From assembly GCF_003427025.1 (NCBI RefSeq), contig NZ_QVAI01000007.1, positions 241,219-305,218 of the forward strand: a stretch of DNA of 64,000 nt, written 5' to 3'. Positions 34,730 to 42,700 of the stretch are shown here, one piece after another. Every line of letters starts with the position of its first letter. The stretch's first letter is position 1. The translations under genes were made by a program, and so were the position numbers. Source of the stretch: Jiangella endophytica. GTDB lineage: Bacteria > Actinomycetota > Actinomycetes > Jiangellales > Jiangellaceae. The notes under the pieces are model-generated. The model did not search any database, was not told the DNA's origin, and worked only from the letters and a program-made list of their open reading frames with translations.

Positions 34730-35838
34730 GGCCCGCCGAGCACCTTCACCAGGGCGGTGGCCACCTGCTCCTGCTGGTCGCCGGTGAGATGCGGGTAGAG
34801 CGGCAGCGACAGGATCTCGCCGGCCGCCTCCTCGGCCACGGGGCAACTGCCCGGCGGATACCCGTGCCCGGCGTACGCGGGCGTGAGGTGCCACGGGTCG
34901 GGGTAGTGCAGCGCGGCGCCCACCCCGGCGGCGTTGAGCTCGGCCAGCACCCGGTCGCGGTCCTCGACCCGCACCACGTACAGGTGCCAGACGTCGCTGT
35001 TGCCCGGCATCGGCCGCGGGAGCCGCAGGCCCCGGACACCGTCCAGCAGCGTCGCGTACCGGCCGGCGGCCTGCCGCCGCCGCTCGTTCCAGTCCTCCAG
35101 CCGGGCCAGCTTGGCCGCCAGCGTCACCGCGTGGATCGCGTCCAGCCGGGAGTTCATCCCGATCGCCTCGTGGCGGTACTTGACCGCGGAACCGTGGTTG
35201 GCCAGCAACCGGACCCTGGCGGCGAGGTCGGCGTCGTTCGTGGTGACCGCGCCGCCGTCGCCCGAGGCGCCCAGGTTCTTGCCCGGGTAGAACGACGTCG
35301 CGGCGATCGCGCCCAGCCCGCCCGCGGCCCGGCCGTGCCGGCGGGCGCCCTGGGACTGGGCGGCGTCCTCGACGATCGGGACGCCGGCCGCCGCGGCGAT
35401 CGGCGTCAGGGCCTCGACCGGCGCCACCTGGCCGTACAGGTGGACGGGGACGATCGCGCGGGTCTTCTCGGTGATCGCCGCGGCGACGGCGTCCGGCGAG
35501 ATCAGCAGGTGGTCCGGGTCGACGTCGACCGGCACCGGCCGCGCGCCGATGCGCGAGGCCGCCTCGGCGGTCGCGATGAACGTGTTCGCCGGCATGATCA
35601 CCTCGTCGCCGGCGCCGACGCCGACCACCCGCAGCGCGAGCTCGATCGCGTCGGTCCCGTTGGCCACGCCCACGCAGTGCCCGACACCGACGTACTCGGC
35701 GTACGCGGCCTCGAAGGCCGCCACGTGCGGCCCGCCGACGAACCCGGCGCCGCGGAGCACGTCGAGGATCAGCGGCTCCACCTCGGCCGCGATCTCGGCC
35801 TGCTGAGCCCGCAGGTCCACCAGCGGAATGTTCGTCAC
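34726..35838 (-). CDS. DegT/DnrJ/EryC1 sugar aminotransferase
   Basis: 370 residues from the GTG at 35838, preceded by GGAGGAG. Family marks: IPLVDLRAQQAEI at the start, GVANGTDAIELALRVVGVGAGDEVIMPANTFIATAEA, PIVEDAAQSQGAR and the PLP-Lys loop FYPGKNLGASGDGGAVTTND. NGTDA and PANTFIAT are typical of 3-aminotransferases acting on nucleotide-linked keto-sugars (WlbC/WbpE/FdtB group). With the Gfo/Idh dehydrogenase at 38.6 kb it could make a 3-amino sugar. Confidence 0.92.
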   Translation of the reverse strand: MTNIPLVDLRAQQAEIAAEVEPLILDVLRGAGFVGGPHVAAFEAAYAEYVGVGHCVGVANGTDAIELALRVVGVGAGDEVIMPANTFIATAEAASRIGARPVPVDVDPDHLLISPDAVAAAITEKTRAIVPVHLYGQVAPVEALTPIAAAAGVPIVEDAAQSQGARRHGRAAGGLGAIAATSFYPGKNLGASGDGGAVTTNDADLAARVRLLANHGSAVKYRHEAIGMNSRLDAIHAVTLAAKLARLEDWNERRRQAAGRYATLLDGVRGLRLPRPMPGNSDVWHLYVVRVEDRDRVLAELNAAGVGAALHYPDPWHLTPAYAGHGYPPGSCPVAEEAAGEILSLPLYPHLTGDQQEQVATALVKVLGGP

Positions 35839-36491
35839 TTCGGCTCCTCCCGCCGCGTCAGCGGCCGGGCCGGAACGCCGGCCCAGGTCGTCCTCGCCGG
35901 CTGGTCCTCGACCAGCGCGGCCCCCATCCCGAGGACGGCGTCGTCCCCCACCCGGCACCGCTCGCGCACCGAGGAGCGCATCCCCAGGTACGCGGCCGAG
36001 CCGACGATCACGCCGCCGCCGAGGGCGACCCCGGCGGCCAGCGTGGCGAAGTCCTCCACCACGTCGTCGTGGGTGAGGGTGACGTGCGGCATGCAGACCA
36101 CGTGCCGGCCCACCGTGACGGCGGTCGTCAGCACGACGCCGGCCAGCAGGACGCTGCCGACGCCCACCACGCAGCCGGCCGGCACCGGCGTGGCCGGGTG
36201 GACGACGGTGGCGTACCGGTCGTCGCCGACGCCGAGCTTGGCCAGCCGGGCGGCGAGGTCGCGGCGGGCCGCGCCGCGACCCGCGCAGATCACCAGGTCG
36301 GCGTCGGGGTGCTCGGCGACGTCGTCCGGCGTGCCCAGCACGGGCACGCCGTCGACGGTGGTCCCCGCCTTGCCGAGGTCGTCGTCGAGAAGACCGGCGA
36401 CCTCGTGACCGGGCGCGGCACCGGCGCGGACCGCCGAGAGCACCTCCCGAGCCAGGCCGCCGGCCGCGACGAGCACCAGTGCCTTGCTCAC
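35835..36491 (-). CDS. PglD/NeuD-type sugar O- or N-acetyltransferase
   Basis: 218 residues. An N-terminal Rossmann-like domain (LVLVAAGGLAREVLSAVRA, then VAGLLDDDLGKAGTTVDGVPVLGTPDDV) is followed by a left-handed beta-helix (VGVGSVLLAGVVLTTAVTVGRHVVCMPHVTLTHDDVVEDFATLAAGVALGGGVIVGSAAYLGMRSSV). The catalytic His in THDD matches PglD and NeuD. These enzymes acetylate UDP-4-amino sugars or sialic-acid precursors. It lies between two aminotransferase genes, which supports an amino-sugar N-acetyltransferase role. Confidence 0.9.
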   Translation of the reverse strand: MSKALVLVAAGGLAREVLSAVRAGAAPGHEVAGLLDDDLGKAGTTVDGVPVLGTPDDVAEHPDADLVICAGRGAARRDLAARLAKLGVGDDRYATVVHPATPVPAGCVVGVGSVLLAGVVLTTAVTVGRHVVCMPHVTLTHDDVVEDFATLAAGVALGGGVIVGSAAYLGMRSSVRERCRVGDDAVLGMGAALVEDQPARTTWAGVPARPLTRREEPK

Positions 36492-37618
36492 ACAGGCCCT
36501 CGCAATGCGGCGATGACGCGTTCCTGGTCGCTCTCGGTGAGCTCGTGGAACAGCGGCAGGATCAGCGTGTGGTCGGTGAGCCGGTCGGTGATCGGCAGGC
36601 CGGACGTCGGTGTGAGCTCCTGGTAGGGCGCCTGACGGTGCGCGGCCATGATGCCGCGGCGCGCGGAGATGCCGGCGTCGGCCAGGTGGGCGAGCAGCGC
36701 CTCACGGCTCAGCGGGTACTCCGGCTCCACCTCGACCCAGTACGACTGGAAGTTGCCGGTCCCCCAGGCGGGGTCGGTGACCGGCCGCAGGCCGGGGATG
36801 TCGGCGAGCTGCTTGGCGTAGACGTCGGCCAGCGCGCGGCGGCGGGCCACGATCTCCGGCAGCCGGCCGAGCTGGACCAGGCCCATGGCGCCCTGCAGGT
36901 CGGTCATCCGGTAGTTGAAGCCGACCTCGCCGTACTCCTCGGCCGGTGCGAGGACGCTGGCATGCCGGTCCGCCGCCGAGACGCTCATCGCGTGCTCGCG
37001 CAGCCGCCGCGCCCGCGTCGCCCACTCCTCCCGGCCGGTGGTGATCATGCCGCCCTCGCCGGTCGTGATGATCTTGCGGGGGTGGAACGACCACGCCGAG
37101 ATCGGCGCCGTCGCCCCGACCGGGCGCCCCTTGTACGTGGAGCCCGCGCCGCATGCGGCGTCCTCGACCACGACGATGCCCTTGGCGTCGCACAGCTCGC
37201 GGATCGGGTCCAGGTCCACCGGGACGCCGCCCTGGTCGACCACGACCACCGCGCGGGTCGACGGCGTCAGCGCGGCCTCGACGGTGTCGCGCGTGACGTT
37301 GCCCGTGGCGGGATCGACGTCGGCGAACACCGGCCGGGCGCCGACGTACACGGCCGCGTTGGCCGTCGCGATGAACGAGAAGGACGGCACGACGACGTCG
37401 TCGCCGGCGCCCACCCCGCCCACGGCGAGCGCCAGGTGCAGCGCGGTCGTGCACGACGACGTCGCCACCGCGTACGGCGCCTGCATGGCCGCCTCGAACG
37501 CCCGCTCGAACGCGGCGACGCGCGGCCCCTGCGCGACCCAGCCGGACCGGATCGCCTCGGCGACCGCGGTCACCTCCTCGTCGCCCAGCCACGGGCGCAT
37601 CACGTTGACGCGGGTCAT
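36488..37618 (-). CDS. DegT/DnrJ/EryC1 sugar aminotransferase (second copy)
   Basis: 376 residues. Marks include VMRPWLGDEEVTAVAEAIRSGWVAQGPRVAAFE, ATSSCTTALHLAL, VPSFSFIATANAAVYVGARPVFADVD, IVVVEDAACGAGS and the PLP-Lys motif WSFHPRKIITTGEGGMITT. The HPRK form and GSGWVAQGP-type start place it with 4-aminotransferases of the PglE/ArnB/perosamine group. Low similarity to the 34.7 kb aminotransferase by eye suggests different positions on the sugar are aminated. Confidence 0.92.
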   Translation of the reverse strand: MTRVNVMRPWLGDEEVTAVAEAIRSGWVAQGPRVAAFERAFEAAMQAPYAVATSSCTTALHLALAVGGVGAGDDVVVPSFSFIATANAAVYVGARPVFADVDPATGNVTRDTVEAALTPSTRAVVVVDQGGVPVDLDPIRELCDAKGIVVVEDAACGAGSTYKGRPVGATAPISAWSFHPRKIITTGEGGMITTGREEWATRARRLREHAMSVSAADRHASVLAPAEEYGEVGFNYRMTDLQGAMGLVQLGRLPEIVARRRALADVYAKQLADIPGLRPVTDPAWGTGNFQSYWVEVEPEYPLSREALLAHLADAGISARRGIMAAHRQAPYQELTPTSGLPITDRLTDHTLILPLFHELTESDQERVIAALRGPV

Positions 37619-38613
37619 CGCGCTCCTGCCAGGGACCGGCCGGCGGCGATCTCGTCGCGCAGCGGCCGCCACCACCGCACCAGCTGCCGCAGCCCGTCCT
37701 CCAACCCGATGGTGGCCTCGAAGCCGAGATCGCGGCGGGCCGCCGACGTGTCGGCGAGCCGGCGCGTCACGCCGTTGACCGCGCGCTCCGGGCCGTGCTC
37801 GACCCCCAGGTCGGAGTCCATCGCCGTCAGCAGCGCGGTGGCGAGGTCCAGCAGCGAGGTCTCCGTGCCGCTGGCGATGTTGTAGACGCCCTCGGTGATG
37901 TCGCTCGCGGCGGCCAGGACGTTCGCGCGTGCGATGTCGGGCACGCAGACGAAGTCCATCGTCTGCGCACCGTCGCCGAAGATCAGCGGCGGCCTGCCGT
38001 CGGCGATCCGCTCCATCCAGCGCACCAGCACCTCGGTGTACAGGCCGTGCACGTCCATGCGCGGGCCGTAGACGTTGAAGTAGCGCAGGATGACGTGGTC
38101 GAGGCCGTACATCGCCCGGAAGCTGCGCAGCATGCCCTCGTTGAACGACTTCGCCGCGCCGTAGAAGGTGTCGTTGTTGTGGTGGTGGTGCCGCTCGCCG
38201 GTCGGGAACTCCTCGGCCAGCCCGTACACCGACGCGCTGGACGCCGCGACCACCTTGTCGACGCCGTGCTCGGCGGCCGCCTCCAGGACGGTGAAGGTGC
38301 CGTCGACCAGCACCTCCAGCGCCAGCCGCGGCTCCTCGGCGCACTGGGTGATCCGGATGGCCGCCTGGTGGAAGACCACGTCCTTGCCGCGGGTGAGGTC
38401 ATGGACGACGTCGCGGTCGCGCAGGTCGCCCTCGACCAGCGTCGCGCGGCCGCTCGCCAGGGCCCCGGTGAGGTTCTCGCGCCGCCCCCGGACCAGGTTG
38501 TCCAGCACGTCCACGTGCGCGACACCGGCGTCGAGCAGCTGGTCGACCAGCGTGGAGCCGATCGTGCCGGCACCCCCGGTGACGAGAACGCGGGCGCCTT
38601 CGAGCTGGGTCAT
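37615..38613 (-). CDS. NAD-dependent sugar epimerase/dehydratase (extended SDR)
   Basis: 332 residues; the ATG at 38613 follows GGAGG. The NAD site is VLVTGGAGTIGSTL, the catalytic Ser region is AASSASVYGLAEE and the YxxxK pair is in TFYGAAKSFNE. FNVYGPRMD and YNIASGTETSLLDLA are standard for the UDP-glucose 4-epimerase/WbpM-like branch. The loop before YGAAK carries an unusual run of four His then NN; in relatives it reads HPYNN. It should epimerise or dehydrate a nucleotide sugar for the repeat unit. Confidence 0.9.
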   Translation of the reverse strand: MTQLEGARVLVTGGAGTIGSTLVDQLLDAGVAHVDVLDNLVRGRRENLTGALASGRATLVEGDLRDRDVVHDLTRGKDVVFHQAAIRITQCAEEPRLALEVLVDGTFTVLEAAAEHGVDKVVAASSASVYGLAEEFPTGERHHHHNNDTFYGAAKSFNEGMLRSFRAMYGLDHVILRYFNVYGPRMDVHGLYTEVLVRWMERIADGRPPLIFGDGAQTMDFVCVPDIARANVLAAASDITEGVYNIASGTETSLLDLATALLTAMDSDLGVEHGPERAVNGVTRRLADTSAARRDLGFEATIGLEDGLRQLVRWWRPLRDEIAAGRSLAGAR

Positions 38614-39686
38614 GCGAGAACCTCCGTGTGGGTACCGGCCGCTGCCGTGCTGGTGAACATGCCGCCGGCGGCCAGGCTCGCCGACGCCGCCTCGAGCACG
38701 TCCAGCACGCGCAGCCCCGCGGCGCCGTCGGTGCGCGGCGCCCGGCCCGCCCGGATGCTGGCGGCGAACTCGCCGACCATGAGGCCGAGCGCCTCCGTCT
38801 CGGGCAGAGCCGGCGACCACGTGTCGCCGAGGCGGTAGGAGATGGTCGCGGCGGCACGGTCCAGGCCGGTGGCCCGGGTCTGGCCGAGGTCGACACCGCG
38901 GTCGTAGACGCTGAGCCGCTGCTGCGGGTTGAGGTCGTCCCAGACCAGCGTGCGCCGGCTGCCGCCGATGACCATCTGCCGGATCTTGGTCGGGCTCAGC
39001 CAGTTCACGTGCACGTGCGCCATGCCGCCGTTCGCCAGCGGCATCGACAGGTACGCCAGGCAGGCCTTGCCGGCGCCGAGCGGGTCGGCACCGTGCGCGG
39101 ACACCCCGACCGGCCGCAGCCCGCCGGGCAGGACCGCGTCGAGGATGGACAGGTCGTGCGGTGCGAGGTCCCACAACACGTCGACGTCGGGCTGCACGAG
39201 CCCGAGGTTGATCCGGATCGAGTCGACGAACAGGACCTCGCCCAGCGCACCCTCGGCCACCAGCTCGGCGATCTTCAGCACGGCCGGCGTATAGCAATAG
39301 GTGTGGTCGGTCATGAGCACGCGGCCGGTGCGCGCCGCCAGCTCGACCATCTCGCCGGCCCGCTCGCCGGTGTCGGCCAGCGGCTTCTCGACCACGACGT
39401 GCTTGCCCGCCCGCAGCGCCGCCATGGCGATCGGGTGGTGGGTCCGGGCCGGCGTGGCGACGGCGACCGCGTCGACGTCGTCGCGGGCCAGCAGCCGGTC
39501 GAGCGACGTCTCGACGTCGGCGCTGCCCGAGGCGCGCGCCACCTTCGCCGCACGCGCCTCGTCCAGGTCGCACACCGCCACCAGATTCCAGTCCGGCGCC
39601 GTCGCGAAGTTGCGGGCCAGATTCGGCCCCCAGTAGCCGGCCCCGATCACCGCGGCGTTCAGCGGCGCGCTGACGTCATCACTCAT
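38610..39686 (-). CDS. Gfo/Idh/MocA-family oxidoreductase (nucleotide-sugar dehydrogenase, WlbA-like)
   Basis: 358 residues. Rossmann domain: NAAVIGAGYWGPNLARNF, VAVCDLDEARAAKVA, VDAVAVATPARTHHPIAMAALRAGKHVVVEKPLA, where EKP is the catalytic-Lys motif. The C-terminal alpha/beta domain includes DVLWDLAPHDLSILDAVLPG, where the His in PHDLS is the usual active-site His. DHTYCYTPAVLKI matches WlbA-type enzymes, which oxidise C3 of UDP-N-acetylglucosaminuronate before transamination. It starts the run of coupled genes down to the flippase. A 30-base gap separates it from the large DUF4082 gene upstream. Confidence 0.9.
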   Translation of the reverse strand: MSDDVSAPLNAAVIGAGYWGPNLARNFATAPDWNLVAVCDLDEARAAKVARASGSADVETSLDRLLARDDVDAVAVATPARTHHPIAMAALRAGKHVVVEKPLADTGERAGEMVELAARTGRVLMTDHTYCYTPAVLKIAELVAEGALGEVLFVDSIRINLGLVQPDVDVLWDLAPHDLSILDAVLPGGLRPVGVSAHGADPLGAGKACLAYLSMPLANGGMAHVHVNWLSPTKIRQMVIGGSRRTLVWDDLNPQQRLSVYDRGVDLGQTRATGLDRAAATISYRLGDTWSPALPETEALGLMVGEFAASIRAGRAPRTDGAAGLRVLDVLEAASASLAAGGMFTSTAAAGTHTEVLA

Positions 39687-39716
39687 CTCGAGCGTTCCCC
39701 CCTGAAGTGCTGTCTC

Positions 39717-42700
39717 TCACGAACCCGATCGGTAGATCACGTCGACCCAGTAGTTGTGCGCCGCCGTCCCCGACGGGAAGCCCGTGCCGTAGACGTAGGC
39801 GCCGCCGTTCGCCGGCACCGTCAGTGGCCCCCGGGTGATCGAGGTGGCCAGGCCGCTCGAGCTCACGGCGTACCGTCCGACCGACGTGTAGTACGACGCC
39901 GTGTAGGTCTGGCCGGCGGTCACCGGGACCGGGGTGGCGAACTGCACCGTCTGCCAGCCGGACGCCGTCTCGCCCGTGAACGTCGCCTCGCCCAGCTTCT
40001 GACCGGAGGACGACCACAGGTACCCGGTGTGCGTGCCGGTGTTCTGCGGGCCCTTGTAGAACCGGATCCCGGTGATGACGCCGTTGGCCGCCGGAGTCAC
40101 CCGGACGCCGACCTGGACGGCATCGGGGTCGTTCCAGTTCGCACTGGCCGGTGTGTCCGTGGCGCTCCAGATGCTGCACGGGCAGCCGTCCGCCCCCGGC
40201 GGGGCCGCAGCCGTGGTGAACTTCCACGTACCGTCGCGGACGGCGGTGCCGCCGACGGAGATCACCGCCGTCAGTTCGGTCTGGTACGGCAGCGCCGCGC
40301 TCGGCGTGAAGGTCACCGTGCGGGTTCCGGACGCGTAGGAGCTCTGGCCGGCGATCGCGCCGCCGGGGCCGCTGAGCGCCATGGTGGGCGACCCGGTGAT
40401 GGACGCGTCCAGCACGCCGCGCACCGTCGTCGTCACCGCAACGGCCGTAGCGCCGTCCGCCGGGGTCTTGCCGGTCACCATCATGGCCGACGGCATGAAC
40501 ACGACGTCGACGTAGTAGTTCGTGCGGTCGTAGGAGAACTGCGGGAAGCCGCCGTCGTAGCGGTACCGGCCGTTGTCGGTGGCCGGGGCAGTCAGCGGCC
40601 CCTGCGTGCGCGGGTTGACGAAGAACCCGCCATCGGCGGCGTACCGTCCTCGCGGCGCGAAGTACGACACGATGTACGTGGTGCCCGCCTGCACGTTCAC
40701 CGGCTGGGCGAACGTCGCCGTCTGCCAGCCGACCGCGGTCTCGTTCGTGAAGGTCACCTGGGCGATCCGCTCGCCGGCGGAGTTCCAGAGCGATCCGGTG
40801 TGCGTTCCGGTGTTGCCCTGACCCTTGTAGAACCTGACCGCGGTCACCTGACCGTCACGCGACGGCGTGAACGCCGTGCCCAGCTCGACCGGCGCGCTGT
40901 CCGGCGCGCTGGGTGTGGTGGGCACCGCGCTGCCGAACAGGGTGCACGGGCAACTGCCGTCCGCGGCCGCGGTCGTGAACGTCCACGTCGCGGCCGGGAC
41001 GGTGGCGCCCTCGACGGTGCGCGCCCCGCTGTGCCGCGCGGTGTAGGTCGTCCCCGCCACCAGGGCCGACGTCGGATCGAAGGTCACCGTGAGCCCGTCG
41101 GCCGAGCGCGTGGTGGTGCCGGCGACGGCGCTCCCGCCGGCGGGAGTGACCGTCAGCGTGCCCGTGGTGTCCAGCGGCGCGGTATACGTCACCCCGACAT
41201 TGGTGTCCGTCGGCACGCCCACCGAGGCGTTGGCCGGCACCTGTTGCGTCACCGTCGGCACCGTCGGCACCGCTTCGAACACGACGTCGACCATGTAGTT
41301 GCTGGTCCACGACTCCTTCGGGAAGCCGGTGGTGTAGGTGTAGGCGCCCGCTCTCACGGGTGCCGACAGCGGCGGGCGGTTCACCCCCTGCGACGTGAAG
41401 GCGTTGAGCGTGGCGGAGTAGCGGCCGTTCGGCGCGCGATAGGCCACGGTGTACTGGGCGTCCTTGACGATCGGGATCGGCTGGGCGAACGTCGCCTCCT
41501 GCCACCCGCTGCCCGACTCGTTCGTGAACGTCACCGAGCCGAGCTGCGCGCCGTCCGGGCCCCAGAGTGAACCGACGTGCGTCCCGGTGTTGTTCGGGCC
41601 CTTGTAGAACCGCACCCCGGTGACGACACCGTCGCGGGTCGACGAGAACCGCACCCCCAGTGTCACGGGGTCGGGGTCGTTGATCTCGAGGACTCCGGGC
41701 ACGTCGACCTCGTCGAACAGCGTGCACGGGCAGGCGCCCGGCGCAGACGGCGGCCGCGCCGTGCGGAACGACCAGGTGCCGCCCTCGGCCACCGCCTCGT
41801 TCGCCGTCACCGTCACCGTGTAGTTGACGAAGCCCTGAAGGTCCGCCGTCGGGTCGAAGCTGACCGTCCGGGTGGCCGCGTTGTAGGACGTGCTGCCCGC
41901 GACGCGGTTGCCCAGGGAGTCCTCGACCCGGACCGCCACCGAGGACGCGGTGACGTTCTTCGAGAACGCCGCCGTGATGGTGGCGTTCTGCGGCACGCTG
42001 TTGGCACCGGCCAGCGGCGACTGGTTGAACACCGTCAGCGGCGAGTTGTCGACCAGCGCGAACTCGACGTCGACGAAGTAGTTCGTGTTGTTCCAGCTCT
42101 CCTGCGGGAACGTGCCCGGCACACCGAAGACGCCTCCGGGAGCGGCGCCGAAGCCACCGGCGACCCGCAGCGGGGCGGCCTCCAGGCTCCGCGACGAGAA
42201 CGCGTACGGCGCGCTCGCGTAGCGACCGGCCGGCGCGAGGTACGACACGACGTACGTCTGGCCTGCGGTCACCGCCACCGGCCGGGGGAACCGCGCGATC
42301 TGCCACCCACTGGCGCTCTCGTTGGTGAACGTCACGCTGCCCATGGACGCTCCGGTCGAGCTCCACAGCGTGCCGACGTGCGTGCCGGTGTTGCCCTGGC
42401 CCTTGTAGAACCGCACGCCGGTGACGTAACCGTCGGTGGTCGGTGTGAACCGCAGCCCCAGTTCCACCGCCGAGCCGTCGTCGGTGCTCGGGATGGGCGG
42501 TGTCGTCGTGCCGAAGATCGAGCACGGGCAACCGACCTGGACGGCGCGGGTCGTGGCGGCACCGATGTTGGCGCTGTCGTCGATGGCGCGCGCCCGTAGG
42601 TCGCCCGCGCCGGCACCGTGCTGCAGGTAGCTGTACGACCAACTCGTCGTTCCGTTGGCCGGGTGCCACGTCGCGCCGCCGTCGGTCGACACCTCGACGC

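Noticed and set aside
38628..41570. 980-codon open frame on the plus strand
   Set aside because: Antisense to the Gfo/Idh and giant DUF4082 genes, both of which have clear family motifs.
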